Assembly: GCA_012727425.1 (NCBI GenBank)
Contig: JAAYHQ010000063.1
Span: 1-64,000, forward strand
Length of the DNA: 64,000 bases
Source: Bacillota bacterium
GTDB lineage: Bacteria; Bacillota; UBA4882; UBA10575
Direction: 5' to 3'
Shown: in pieces, positions 17,683 to 27,146 of the stretch
Layout of the letters: the number at the start of each line of letters is the position of its first letter
Numbering within the stretch: the stretch's first letter is position 1
Translations under genes and position numbers: made by a program
The notes under the pieces: generated by a model
What the model was told of the DNA's origin: nothing
The model's database searches: none
What the model saw: the letters and a program-made list of their open reading frames with translations, nothing else

Positions 17683-18381
17683 ATGGAGATTCCACAACGG
17701 GAAGTTTTAAGATATTTAGGTTACCGAAACCAAAAACTAGATCAAGCCACGGCCCGATTAATCGAGGAATGCCGGGCGGAAGCAAAAGCCCTGCTGCGGA
17801 CGGGTGTGGTTTACCGGGTCTACCCCATCGCAAGAGAGGGGGACCAGATCCGGCTGCCGGCCACCACTTTGCGCTTGGCAAGCAAAGACCTCAGCCGGCA
17901 TCTGCGGCATGCGGACCGCTGTGTCCTTTTAGCCGCCACCTTGGGGCTGGCCCTTGACCAACGAATCGCCGCCTACGCCCGCCTCGACTTGACCAGAGCC
18001 GTCGTCTTGGACGCTTGTGCAACGGCCGCCATCGAAGCCTTCTGTAACCAGGTGCAAGCCCAACTGGGTGCCCAGGCGGCCCGGGAAGGTTACCGGCTCA
18101 CGACGCGCTACAGCCCCGGCTACGGGGATTTGTCCATCGTGTACCAAAAGGCTATTCTGGAGGCGCTCCAGGCTTACACCCGGATCGGCCTCACCGTTAC
18201 TGAAGACCATCTTCTGCTGCCCCGTAAGTCGGTAACGGCCTTTATCGGGCTGGAAAAAGGGGAAAAGAACACACCTGAAGAAAAAGCGGAAACAGGGGGG
18301 GCCCACGACCGGTGCCGCCGTTGTCCGGATCAAACTTGCCAATTCAGAAAAGGTGGGGATGGAGTTGAAACACAAGCTTAA
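17683..18381 (+). CDS. Methionine synthase activation-domain protein
   Basis: This 232-residue protein resembles the C-terminal activation region of cobalamin-dependent methionine synthase, which binds SAM to reset oxidised cob(II)alamin. The central run (CATAAIEAFC, then TTRYSPGYGDLSI at about 145-158) matches the family's RxxPGYG SAM-binding signature. A Cys cluster (CRRCPDQTC) at the C-terminus is typical of the stand-alone Clostridia-type version. The start at 17683 is chosen for GGAGTG seven bases upstream. It overlaps the metH start by about 23 bases, so the two are translated together and probably form one split enzyme. Confidence 0.88.
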   Translation: MEIPQREVLRYLGYRNQKLDQATARLIEECRAEAKALLRTGVVYRVYPIAREGDQIRLPATTLRLASKDLSRHLRHADRCVLLAATLGLALDQRIAAYARLDLTRAVVLDACATAAIEAFCNQVQAQLGAQAAREGYRLTTRYSPGYGDLSIVYQKAILEALQAYTRIGLTVTEDHLLLPRKSVTAFIGLEKGEKNTPEEKAETGGAHDRCRRCPDQTCQFRKGGDGVETQA

Positions 18382-20740
18382 TTTCGATGAATTTCTGATC
18401 TTTGACGGTGCCATGGGGACCACGCTCCAAAGCTACGGCATGAAAGCGGGCGAACTTGCCGAAAGCTACAATCTGAAAAGGGCGGAAGTCATTGCCGGAA
18501 TCCACCGCGCCTACATCCAAGCGGGCGCCCAGATCTTGACGACCAACACGTTCAGCGCCAACCGGTTTAAATTAGCCGGGACCGGGTTGAATCAGGCCGA
18601 TGTCATCTGCACCGCGGTGGAGATTGCCCGCTGGGCGGCGGAGGATAGATTGGTGGCTTTGGACATCGGCCCGTTAGGCCAGTTGATGGAGCCCTACGGC
18701 ACCTTAAGCTTTAACGAAGCATACGAAGCCTTTGCCGAACAGGTCCGCCTCGGCGCGGCCGCGGGGGCCGATCTGATTCTGATCGAGACCATGTCCGATC
18801 TTTACGAAGCAAAGGCCGCCATCCTCGCCGCCCGGGAAAACGCGGACCTACCCATCTTCTGCACGATGACTTTTCAAGAGGATGGACGGACACTGACCGG
18901 CGCCGATCCGCTGACGGTGGTCAACACCCTGCAAAGTTTGGGTGTCACCGCGCTGGGGATCAACTGTTCCCTCGGTCCCAAAGAGATCCTCCCCTTGGTG
19001 CAAGAAATGCTCAAGTACGCGCAAGTTCCGGTCATTGTCCAGCCGAATGCGGGCCTGCCCCAACTGGTCGAGGGCGAAACCGTCTTTCAAATTACACCCG
19101 CCGAGTTCGCCGCCTTCGGGCGGAAGATGGCCGCCGCCGGCGTGCGCATCCTGGGCGGATGCTGCGGGACCACCCCCGAACATATCAAAGCCTTGAACAA
19201 TATCCTGGCCGACGTCAAACCGGTGGCCGTCAAGGCCCCGCGGCTGACCGCCGCCAGCTCCGGCACGACCACCGTCATCTTGGGGGGGCCGGTCAAGATC
19301 GTTGGGGAACGGCTCAACCCCACCGGCAAGCGGCGGTTGCAAAAAGCCCTCCGCCAGGGGGATCTCGATTATTTACTGCGGGAAGCCGTCGACCAGCAGG
19401 ACCACGGGGCCCACATCCTCGACCTCAACGTGGGCTTGCCGGAGATCGATGAAAAAGCCGTCATGGTCCAAGCGATCAAGGAGATCCAAGGGGTTGTCAA
19501 CCTCCCTCTCCAGATCGACAGTGTCAATCCGGAAGTGATCGAAGCCGCCGTCCGGATCTACAACGGACGGCCGATCATCAACTCGGTCAACGGCGAAGCC
19601 CAGTCGCTGGCCGCCATTTTGCCGATTGTGAAAAAATACGGCTGCCTGGTGGTGGCTCTAACCCTGGACGAGCAGGGTATCCCGAAAACCGCCGAAGAAC
19701 GGCTGGCAATTGCGGAACGCATCGTCAAAGCCGCCGCCGAGCATGGCATCCCCAAAGAAGACATTATCGTCGACTGCCTGGTCCTCACCGCCTCCGCCCA
19801 ACAACGGGAGGTGCAGGAGACGGTGAAGGCCCTGCGGCTGGTCAAGGAAAAGCTCGGGGTCAAGACCACGTTGGGGGTGAGCAATGTCTCCTTTGGCCTC
19901 CCGGCCCGTAACCTCCTGAACCGCACCTTTTTGGCGGCGGCCCTGGCCGCCGGCCTGGACGCGCCGATCATGAACCCGTTGGACGCCGAGATGCGCGGGA
20001 CCGTGGATGCCTTCAATCTGCTTTGGAATCACGATCCGGACGGCAAAGCTTTTATCGGTACCTACTCGGCGCTGGAAGATAAAACAGTTGCTCCCCCGGT
20101 CCCGGAACAGAGAGATCTGACGAAAATTGTCATCGCCGGCCTGAAGGAGGAAGCAGCGTCCGCCGTGCGCGCCCTGCTCCAGGAGGAAGAGGGGTTGGCA
20201 ATCGTCGACCGTTACCTGATCCCCGCCCTGGATCGCGTCGGCGAAGGCTACGAAAAAGGGGAGTTGTTTTTACCGCAACTGATCCAGGCCGCCGAGACGG
20301 TCAAGCGGGCTTTTGCCGTGATCAAGGAGGATCTGGAGAAAAGTAAGACCGCGGCGGTGGGCAAAGGCAAGATTGTCATCGCCACGGTCAAAGGGGATAT
20401 CCATGACATCGGCAAGAACATCGTGAAAATCCTCTTGGAAAACTACGGTTTTGAGGTTTTCGATCTGGGCAAGGACGTGCCGATCGCGACCATTGTCGAA
20501 AAGGTCCAACAAGAAGAGGCGCCCTTGGTTGGTCTGAGCGCCTTGATGACCACTACCGTCAAGAATATGGAGGAAACGATCAAAGCCCTACGCCACGCCT
20601 GTCCCCAGACCAAAATCATGGTGGGGGGCGCCGTGCTCAATGCGGAGTACGCCGAAATGATCGGCGCCGACTTCTACGGGAAGGACGCCCGTGAAGCGGT
20701 GAAGATTGCGGAACGCGTTTTTCAGCCGTCTCATCAGTAA
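18359..20740 (+). CDS. metH: Cobalamin-dependent methionine synthase lacking activation domain
   Basis: This protein of about 793 residues moves a methyl group from 5-methyl-THF to homocysteine. Domains: homocysteine methyltransferase (about 1-290, zinc cysteines in GINCSL and GGCCGTTP), pterin-binding (about 310-570, GERLNPTGKRR), the cobalamin cap (about 595-680), and the B12-binding Rossmann domain with the axial His in GDIHDIGKNIV (about 680-793). The SAM-binding activation domain is missing and is supplied by the upstream gene. GTG at 18353 or ATG at 18359 could be the start. The stop lies one base from the stop of the convergent permease gene, with no terminator between. Confidence 0.95.
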   Translation: MELKHKLNFDEFLIFDGAMGTTLQSYGMKAGELAESYNLKRAEVIAGIHRAYIQAGAQILTTNTFSANRFKLAGTGLNQADVICTAVEIARWAAEDRLVALDIGPLGQLMEPYGTLSFNEAYEAFAEQVRLGAAAGADLILIETMSDLYEAKAAILAARENADLPIFCTMTFQEDGRTLTGADPLTVVNTLQSLGVTALGINCSLGPKEILPLVQEMLKYAQVPVIVQPNAGLPQLVEGETVFQITPAEFAAFGRKMAAAGVRILGGCCGTTPEHIKALNNILADVKPVAVKAPRLTAASSGTTTVILGGPVKIVGERLNPTGKRRLQKALRQGDLDYLLREAVDQQDHGAHILDLNVGLPEIDEKAVMVQAIKEIQGVVNLPLQIDSVNPEVIEAAVRIYNGRPIINSVNGEAQSLAAILPIVKKYGCLVVALTLDEQGIPKTAEERLAIAERIVKAAAEHGIPKEDIIVDCLVLTASAQQREVQETVKALRLVKEKLGVKTTLGVSNVSFGLPARNLLNRTFLAAALAAGLDAPIMNPLDAEMRGTVDAFNLLWNHDPDGKAFIGTYSALEDKTVAPPVPEQRDLTKIVIAGLKEEAASAVRALLQEEEGLAIVDRYLIPALDRVGEGYEKGELFLPQLIQAAETVKRAFAVIKEDLEKSKTAAVGKGKIVIATVKGDIHDIGKNIVKILLENYGFEVFDLGKDVPIATIVEKVQQEEAPLVGLSALMTTTVKNMEETIKALRHACPQTKIMVGGAVLNAEYAEMIGADFYGKDAREAVKIAERVFQPSHQ

Positions 20741-20741
20741 C

Positions 20742-21578
20742 CTAGTGGTTAATGCCGCCGGAAGATAGGCCGGAGACAAAATACTTTTGAAAGAATAAGA
20801 AACAGATGATGACCGGCAGGAGCGAAATCACCGACATGGCAAAGACATATCCCCATAAAGTGAAATTATGCTGCCCAAAAAAACCGGAGATGGTGATGGG
20901 TAAAGTTCTTTTTTCCAAATCATTGAGGACGGTCAAGGCCCAGGGGTACTCCTCCCAGGCGGTTAAAAAGTTGAAGATACTGACCGCGGCAATCGCCGGG
21001 CTGGCCAGGGGAAGAATGATGGTGCGGTAGACCGTAAAAGCATTGCCCCCATCCATGTAGATGGCTTCATCAAAATCCACCGGGATCCCTTCGATATAGC
21101 CTTTAATCATAAAGGTGGAGAACGGAAGCACCCAGGCGGTATAGAAGGGGATTAAGCCGCCTAATTTATTGACTAATCTTAAGGTAACCGCCAATTCGAA
21201 CTGGGGGATAATCAGGGTCATCCCCGGAATGATCATCGTGGCCATAATGGCGGCGAAGAGGAGCTTTTTCCCGGGAAAATCGAACCTGGCAAGGCAAAAG
21301 GCCAGACTTGAAGCGATCAAAGCCGACAAAACAACGGTCGTTAACGCCACAAACAAACTATTGAGAAAGCTGCGGTAAAAATCGACTTTAAAGAGGACAT
21401 AATGATAGTTTTCCAAAGTTATCCTGTTTGGCCATAGTTTTGGCGGGTATTCATAAAGGGAACCATTGGGCCGCAGCGAAGTACTGACCAAATAGAGCAT
21501 GGGGGTGGAAGTAATCACAACCCCGCAAAGCAAGAGCAGATAAACCAGAAGTTTATATCTTTTTGCTGTTCTCATCAT
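20742..21578 (-). CDS. Maltodextrin-type ABC transporter permease (MalG type)
   Basis: This 278-residue inner-membrane permease has six predicted helices and an EAA loop near residues 175-195 (DEAIYMDGGNAF, then IILPLASPA). It is the last gene of the LacI-GH13-binding protein-MalF-MalG operon and starts 16 bases after the MalF-type gene. Its association with a neopullulanase-type enzyme suggests linear or cyclic maltodextrins as substrate. The operon has no ATPase gene. Confidence 0.93.
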   Translation of the reverse strand: MMRTAKRYKLLVYLLLLCGVVITSTPMLYLVSTSLRPNGSLYEYPPKLWPNRITLENYHYVLFKVDFYRSFLNSLFVALTTVVLSALIASSLAFCLARFDFPGKKLLFAAIMATMIIPGMTLIIPQFELAVTLRLVNKLGGLIPFYTAWVLPFSTFMIKGYIEGIPVDFDEAIYMDGGNAFTVYRTIILPLASPAIAAVSIFNFLTAWEEYPWALTVLNDLEKRTLPITISGFFGQHNFTLWGYVFAMSVISLLPVIICFLFFQKYFVSGLSSGGINH

Positions 21579-21594
21579 GACACATCCTCTAAGT

Positions 21595-22533
21595 TTAAGT
21601 TAGTTTTCCAATCCTTTGCGCATGGTCCTTGGGAAAGTATTTAAAGAGCATAATGGTGATCAGCGTTATAATCATGGCCAAAATATAAGAAAGCGCAGCG
21701 GCGTATCCGAAATCACGGGCTTCAAAGGCTTTGTAATACATCCACGTTAAAGCAACTTCTGTTTGGTGGGCGGGCTTGCCGCCGGTCATCAATTGGATGG
21801 AAGTAAAGACATTAAAGGCCCCAATACTGAGCATCACCAACGCAAAGAGGATCGTATTTTTAATCATCGGTAAGGTAATATAGAAAAACTGTTTGATCTT
21901 TCCGCTCCCATCGATACTGGCCGCTTCATATAATTCGGGCGGAACCCCCTGCAAAGCGGCCAGAAAAACAACCATATTCCAACCGATCCCTTTCCAGATC
22001 CCCAGAAGCTGCGCGACAAACAGCCCGGTGGCGGGCCGGTCCAACCACGGAATATAATTCTCCGTAAGCCGGAGCAGATCGGTCAGCACGTAATTGAGGA
22101 AGCCTTCATTGTTGAAGATATACTTAAATACCAGCGCGGCAATGACCCACGACGTGATCACCGGAAGATAATACAAGACGCGGAAGGTGATCTTAAACCT
22201 TTTGATGCTATGAATTAAAACCGCCACGCCGAGACCGATCACGATCTGACTCGGCACGGTGACCAAGGCATAGATGAGGGTATTTGAGATCGCCTTTCGA
22301 CAAATCGGGTCCTTAATCACTTGCAGATAATTCTTGAGACCGACAAAGACCGATTTTTGGCCAAAACCGATCTGCCAATCGAAAAAACTCATGACCAAAA
22401 GTTTCACGATCGGGTAGACGGTAAACAGGAGAAAGACTACAAGACCGGGGAGTAAGAGGAAGATAAAGGGGTAATTTACCTTTATCGTTTTCCTTTTCGG
22501 TATTTCTGGCATTTTTAGAACAGCTTGGGTCAT
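21595..22533 (-). CDS. Maltodextrin-type ABC transporter permease (MalF type)
   Basis: This 312-residue inner-membrane permease has a hydrophobic first segment at about 22-45 and an EAA loop near 210-230 (YEAASIDGSGK, then ITLPMIK). It follows the binding-protein gene after a 186-base gap that holds two stem-loops. It should pair with the MalG-type protein encoded next. Confidence 0.93.
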   Translation of the reverse strand: MTQAVLKMPEIPKRKTIKVNYPFIFLLLPGLVVFLLFTVYPIVKLLVMSFFDWQIGFGQKSVFVGLKNYLQVIKDPICRKAISNTLIYALVTVPSQIVIGLGVAVLIHSIKRFKITFRVLYYLPVITSWVIAALVFKYIFNNEGFLNYVLTDLLRLTENYIPWLDRPATGLFVAQLLGIWKGIGWNMVVFLAALQGVPPELYEAASIDGSGKIKQFFYITLPMIKNTILFALVMLSIGAFNVFTSIQLMTGGKPAHQTEVALTWMYYKAFEARDFGYAAALSYILAMIITLITIMLFKYFPKDHAQRIGKLT

Positions 22534-22580
22534 GTCCTCACCCCAATTGTATAATTTCAGACCGTATCCTGAGCGGAAGC

Positions 22581-22610
22581 GCTGTGCGCCAAACTGGGTT
22601 GGCGCACAGC
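22581..22610 (-). other. Perfect stem-loop after binding-protein gene
   Basis: GCTGTGCGCCAA and TTGGCGCACAGC form a perfect 12-pair stem with a six-base loop and no T-tract. It lies between the binding-protein and permease genes and probably protects the upstream mRNA or trims downstream expression. Confidence 0.75.
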
Positions 22611-22682
22611 AATTACCATCTCGAACTTGACAGAAATTGAATTACGGGCTATCTTTATTGCAGGGCGATCTTTTTTCTTGGT

Positions 22683-22714
22683 GGCTAAAAAGGGCATAAC
22701 GCCTTTCTTTAGCC
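22683..22714 (-). other. Second stem-loop after binding-protein gene
   Basis: GGCTAAA/TTTAGCC with an inner GGGC/GCC pairing forms a hairpin six bases past the binding-protein stop. The poly-T lies on the plus-strand side, where no plus gene ends, so on the minus strand it is not a canonical terminator. A role in RNA processing or stability is likely. Confidence 0.6.
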
Positions 22715-22719
22715 TTTTT

Positions 22720-23973
22720 TTATTGCCGGGCAAGCAAAAGATCGATCTTTTGTGCCGCTTCATCCAGGCATTCCTGGACCGGTTTTTCCCCTAAAATGCT
22801 AAGGGTTACGGCATAAGTTAATTCCTTGTCTATCTCCGGCCAAGTCGACACCGGGGGTCTTGGCCGCGCGGTTTTTATGGCCTCCAAGAAGGGAAGCAAG
22901 TTTTTATTGTTCCGGACCACACTGGACTCGAGCGCCTTTTTGTTGACGGGGATCTGACCGGCCTTCGCCATCTCAACTTGGGCAAATTCACCGGTCATGA
23001 ACTTCATAAACGCCCAGGCCGCTTCTTTTTGGGCCGTTTTAAACATGACGATGTCTTCCCCGCCCAAGACCTGGACCGAGCCGCCTGCGCCGGCCGGCAT
23101 CGGTGCCGTAGCCGGTTCGAACTGGGGATAGGAGACTTCCAACTCGGCAAATTTCCACGGTCCTTCCAGAATCATTCCGTACCGGCCTTGCGCATACCCG
23201 TCCGTTAAGGGGATTGCCCCCTGCGTAAATCCGGTCATCGCCCCGTCCCGGTAAAGATCGGCCAGTTTTTGGATGATTTCCACGTTTTGCGCGCTGTTCA
23301 GATAACCGGAAGCCACTTTATACTCGGGATCGGTAATCTCGCCGCCGTTGCTCCAGATGAAGGGGCAGATATTCCAGCCGGCTAAAGCAGGTTCGGCATA
23401 GCCCCAGACCGGACGGCCGGTTCTTTTCGAAAGCTTCCGTGCCACGGCGAAGAATTCATCCAGGGTCTTCGGCACACTGACCCCCGCGCTGTCAAACAAG
23501 GATTTATTGTAGAAGAGAATTTTGGTGTTGGTATTGAGAGCCAGTCCGTAATAATCCCCTTTAACACGGGCCGTAGCCATGGGGCCGTCGAGCAGGTCTT
23601 GTGCTACCGTTTGAAAATCGGCCATTTCTTTATTGAGGGGAACCAAGATATTGAGTTTTTGGAACTCGGGGACCCAGGCAATATCGGCCCTGGCCACATC
23701 GGGCAATTGATTGCTGCTGGTGCTGACCAGTATTTTTTTATGGAGCTGGTCCCATTCGTGGGGAACGGCTTTTACTTTAATATGGGGGTATTGTTTTTCG
23801 AAGGACGGAATAAGAACTTTGGTTAAGATTTCGTTCTCCGGCGACTGGGCATTGTAATGGTGCCAGAAACTGATCGTGACTTGCTCTTTGGCCGCCACAC
23901 CAAAAGCGGCCCCAAGCGCGACCACCAACAGGCCCAACCAGACAACTTTGACCACAAAAGCCTTTTTCAACAT
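22720..23973 (-). CDS. Maltodextrin-type ABC binding protein (family 1)
   Basis: This 417-residue protein captures the sugar for the two permeases downstream. The signal peptide covers residues 1-28 (hydrophobic core LGLLVVALGAAFGVAA) with no lipobox Cys, so it should be a soluble periplasmic protein. The MalE-like pattern follows: ISFWHHYNA, ILFYNKSLF near 150, and YGMILEGPWKF near 255. It is encoded 19 bases after the GH13 gene. The separation from the permease genes by hairpins fits the usual need for excess binding protein. Confidence 0.93.
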   Translation of the reverse strand: MLKKAFVVKVVWLGLLVVALGAAFGVAAKEQVTISFWHHYNAQSPENEILTKVLIPSFEKQYPHIKVKAVPHEWDQLHKKILVSTSSNQLPDVARADIAWVPEFQKLNILVPLNKEMADFQTVAQDLLDGPMATARVKGDYYGLALNTNTKILFYNKSLFDSAGVSVPKTLDEFFAVARKLSKRTGRPVWGYAEPALAGWNICPFIWSNGGEITDPEYKVASGYLNSAQNVEIIQKLADLYRDGAMTGFTQGAIPLTDGYAQGRYGMILEGPWKFAELEVSYPQFEPATAPMPAGAGGSVQVLGGEDIVMFKTAQKEAAWAFMKFMTGEFAQVEMAKAGQIPVNKKALESSVVRNNKNLLPFLEAIKTARPRPPVSTWPEIDKELTYAVTLSILGEKPVQECLDEAAQKIDLLLARQ

Positions 23974-23992
23974 TGGTTTTCCCTCCTAATTT

Positions 23993-25801
23993 TTAATTTA
24001 CCGTGATGATTTTAACCTGGTAAGGTTGGAGTGTTAAGCACAAAGCGCCCTGGTAGGAATGGAGATCGTCGTTATGGTAACGGTTATTCCCCGCCGGTTC
24101 GAGGAGGTGGCGTTCGCCACTCAATTGATCGGTGAGAAAACGGTGGTTGGCAGGCGCTTCCAAGACCGGGTAGGTGATCGCGGTCACACGGTCGGAGTTG
24201 TTAATCACCACGTAGACGCGGTCTCCCTCCCATTCCCGGTAGAAGCCGTAGACAAAATCTTCGGTTGCACAGTAATTACTGGCAAAGCGGCCAAACCGCA
24301 ACGGCTTCAGTTTTTTACGCAGAGCGATCAATCTTTGATGCCAGGCATAAAGCTCCCGCTTTGCGCTGGAGGGGGCCCAATCCATACACTTCCGGCAATC
24401 CGGATCGTTTTCGCCGGTAAGGCCTATTTCATCGCCGTAATAAATACCGGCGATCCCGGGGAAGCACAGCTGGAAAGCGCTGGCCGCTTTCAAAACCCGG
24501 TGATCTTCCTGACAGAGGGTAAGGAAGCGCGGTGTATCGTGACTGCCGAGCAAATTGTAAAGCGACAAATGGGCGGTGGTTGGGTATACCCCCAGGAACC
24601 GGTTGATTCTGGCGTCGAACTGGTGAGGAGTGATTTGCTTTTTGGCAAAGAAGTCGACCACGGCGTCCCGGAACAGGTAATTCATCACCGAATCCATTTG
24701 GTCGCCCCTCAACATCTCCCGGTTCTCCCGCCAAGTCTCCGCGAGAATGAAGCATTGCGGGTTGATGGCTTTAACCACCCGGCGAAACTCTTGCCAGAAG
24801 GTGTAATCCGCTTCGTCGGCAACATCCAGGCGCCAGCCATCAATCTGCGCTTCAGTCATCCAGAAGCGGGCGATCTCGAAAATGTACGCGCGTACTTCCG
24901 GGTTGCTCAACCGCAATTTCGGCATCCACCGGTAATAACCGGTGGTTTCGTAGTTTAAGTTCTCCGGGTCAAGGGGAAGCCGGTCGTACAAGAACCAATC
25001 CTTATAGCGGGAATGAACCCCGTTTGTCAGGAGATCCTGAAAGGGAGGGAAGAAATAACCGCAGTGATTGAAGACCCCATCTAAAATGACTTTTATTCCT
25101 TTCCCGTGGCAAAGCTGGACCAATCTTTTCAGATCCGCACTGGTACCAAAGGAAGGGTCGATCTGAAAGTAATCCACCGTATCATATTTGTGGTTCGATG
25201 ATGCTTTGAAGATCGGGGTCAAATAGAGGGCTTCGACACCAAGGTCTTCCAGATAATCGAGTTTGTCAATGATGCCCTGCAGATCACCGCCCAGATAATT
25301 CTCGCGCGTCGGTGTCGAACCCCAGGGTTCCGTGTTTTCCGGATCGTTGGCCGGATCGCCATTCCAGAACCGTTCGGGGAAGATTTGGTAAAAGACGATC
25401 CCTTGACTCCATAGCGGCGCTTCGTAGATGTCCTTTTCATTGGTGTAGAGGTACTCAAAAAAACCATCCGCCGGTTTTAACCCGGTCGCCCCATAGTAAT
25501 GGAAATAAATCCTTTGCCCTGATTTCGACAGTTGAAAGTAGTATTTGATGTACTTTGTCCTTTCTTGCGTATCGATGACGGTTTCGTAGTAATCAAAGAA
25601 TTCATCCCGGGCGTAACACCGCATCTCAGCAACCAGTTCGCCGGTGGTCGCTTTTTTAAAGCGGTTCCAGTACAAGAGTTGGCAAGAGTCGGCCACTTTC
25701 TTATTTACCTTTAACCTGATCGCCAATTTGCTTTTTGTTACGGGATAGACGTAATCACGCGTCGGTTCGTGAATAATCACCATTGCCTCCAATGTTACCA
25801 A
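23993..25801 (-). CDS. Neopullulanase/cyclomaltodextrinase-type alpha-glycosidase (GH13)
   Basis: This enzyme of 596-602 residues hydrolyses maltodextrins, cyclodextrins or pullulan. An N-terminal sandwich domain (about 1-120, typical of the GH13_20 group) precedes the barrel: GGDLQGIIDKLDYLEDLG (about 175), DGVFNHCG, the nucleophile Asp in GWRLDVADE (about 325), the acid Glu in ILAETW, and the third acid in LLGSHDTPR (about 425). The start is TTG at 25801 or ATG at 25783; the GGAGG sits between them, so neither is ideal. There is no signal peptide. It acts in the cytoplasm on sugar delivered by the ABC transporter of the same operon. Confidence 0.93.
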   Translation of the reverse strand: MVTLEAMVIIHEPTRDYVYPVTKSKLAIRLKVNKKVADSCQLLYWNRFKKATTGELVAEMRCYARDEFFDYYETVIDTQERTKYIKYYFQLSKSGQRIYFHYYGATGLKPADGFFEYLYTNEKDIYEAPLWSQGIVFYQIFPERFWNGDPANDPENTEPWGSTPTRENYLGGDLQGIIDKLDYLEDLGVEALYLTPIFKASSNHKYDTVDYFQIDPSFGTSADLKRLVQLCHGKGIKVILDGVFNHCGYFFPPFQDLLTNGVHSRYKDWFLYDRLPLDPENLNYETTGYYRWMPKLRLSNPEVRAYIFEIARFWMTEAQIDGWRLDVADEADYTFWQEFRRVVKAINPQCFILAETWRENREMLRGDQMDSVMNYLFRDAVVDFFAKKQITPHQFDARINRFLGVYPTTAHLSLYNLLGSHDTPRFLTLCQEDHRVLKAASAFQLCFPGIAGIYYGDEIGLTGENDPDCRKCMDWAPSSAKRELYAWHQRLIALRKKLKPLRFGRFASNYCATEDFVYGFYREWEGDRVYVVINNSDRVTAITYPVLEAPANHRFLTDQLSGERHLLEPAGNNRYHNDDLHSYQGALCLTLQPYQVKIITVN

Positions 25802-25852
25802 ACCTCTTTCTGCACGATAATACGGGGGCGATACGTAGTGTTTTTTCCTTTA

Positions 25853-26902
25853 TCAACTCCTTTCCCATGGTGCCGGCTGCTCCCGGCGGGCTCTTTCGCT
25901 GGTCCCTCGTTTGATCAGGCGAACCGATAATAGACTCTGTTGTTTGGTGGTTGAGGGTAATTGGATCTCCTGCAAAAGCATGGAAGCAGCCTGAATACCT
26001 AAATTGATTAGATCAATATCGACAGTGGTAATCGGGGGCTCGGATAATTCGGCCACCGGAAAATTATCAAAACTGACAATGCCGATCTCGTCCGGGATGC
26101 GCCGACCGTAGGCTTTGGCGGCAGACAGAGCGCCAAAGGCAACCAGATTATCCGTGAAAACAACAGCGTCGGGCGGATTTTGCCGCCCCATGAATTCAGA
26201 CATGAGCGCATAACCGTCCTCCTTGGAGAAAGCCCCTTCTTTGATCAGATCGGGGTCCGGGGACAGGCCATGTTTGGCCAGAGCGGTCAAGTAACCTTCC
26301 AGTCTTCGTTTATTAAACAGGTCCTTTTGGCTCCCGGAGACAAAGGCAATTCTTTGAAATTGATTCTCAATTAAATGGGTGGTGCTAATCTCACCCGCCA
26401 TCTTATTATTAACATCAACCCAGTTGGTATCGTAGCCGTTTTCCGGTTCGCCAATGATGACAAAGGGGAAATTTTGGTCTTCCATCTTTTTAACCAAATG
26501 CTTATTGAGTAAAGAGACGGGCAGGATCAGACCGTCGACCCTTTTTTCAAAAACCAGTTGACTAAAACCGGTGCCGCTGTGGTTCAAGGTATTCTCGTTG
26601 GCAATCATCAGATAATAGCCCTTGGGACAGATGTATTTTTCGATCCCATACTGGATTTGGTAAAAATACGGATTATTAAAGGCAGTTGGCTCTTCGATAT
26701 CGACTACCAAGGCAATGATGCAGGTGTTCTGATAGGCAAAACTCCGGGCAATATTATTGGGGAAATACCCCAGCTCGCGCATGGCGTTTCGCACTTTTTC
26801 CGCTGTCTGCGGCGAAATAAGCTTACTATTATTGAGCACACGGGAGACGGTCGCCGTCGAGACCCCTGCCGCTTTCGCCACATCTTTGATGGTTACACTC
26901 AT
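25853..26902 (-). CDS. LacI-family regulator of the maltodextrin operon
   Basis: This 349-residue repressor has the N-terminal HTH (VTIKDVAKAAGVSTATVSRV, residues about 3-22), the hinge, and a sugar-sensing domain. The start at 26902 follows AAAGGAG at a seven-base gap; the upstream GTG is less well placed. It is the first gene of the operon with the GH13 enzyme and ABC transporter. Two operator-like palindromes flank its promoter, so autoregulation is likely, with a maltodextrin as inducer (inferred). Confidence 0.93.
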   Translation of the reverse strand: MSVTIKDVAKAAGVSTATVSRVLNNSKLISPQTAEKVRNAMRELGYFPNNIARSFAYQNTCIIALVVDIEEPTAFNNPYFYQIQYGIEKYICPKGYYLMIANENTLNHSGTGFSQLVFEKRVDGLILPVSLLNKHLVKKMEDQNFPFVIIGEPENGYDTNWVDVNNKMAGEISTTHLIENQFQRIAFVSGSQKDLFNKRRLEGYLTALAKHGLSPDPDLIKEGAFSKEDGYALMSEFMGRQNPPDAVVFTDNLVAFGALSAAKAYGRRIPDEIGIVSFDNFPVAELSEPPITTVDIDLINLGIQAASMLLQEIQLPSTTKQQSLLSVRLIKRGTSERARREQPAPWERS

Positions 26903-26924
26903 GACCAAACTCCTTTACAAGGTA

Positions 26925-26940
26925 ATGTAACCGGTTGCAT
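26925..26940. promoter_or_regulatory. LacI-type operator, downstream copy
   Basis: ATGTAACCGGTTGCAT is a 16-base palindrome with one mismatched pair and the central CG typical of LacI-family operators. It lies between the promoter and the regulator start, where binding would block transcription. Confidence 0.7.
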
Positions 26941-26971
26941 AAAAAGTTAAAAAATAATTAACCCTATATTT

Positions 26972-27000
26972 ATATTAGGCTTAATATTTAATGCGGGCAA
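26972..27000 (-). promoter_or_regulatory. Promoter of the LacI-GH13-ABC operon
   Basis: On the minus strand TTGCCC (27000-26995), a 17-base spacer, then TAATAT (26977-26972). RNA would start near 26965, just before the downstream operator. Confidence 0.5.
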
Positions 27001-27146
27001 TCTCTATTTGTGGCTGATTATATTGATATATCGATGTTAGTTGTTGTGTACGGAATAATATAATGCTATTTCTAATGTTTTCTAGCGTTTTCTCAGTAAT
27101 CTTATCCTCTTTTGATTACGGTTTTATGGGGAGCCTCTACCGGTTA

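Noticed and set aside
22705-22720. Plus-strand terminator (hairpin plus poly-T)
   Set aside because: No plus-strand gene ends upstream of it; it is better read as part of the minus-strand intergenic stem-loops.
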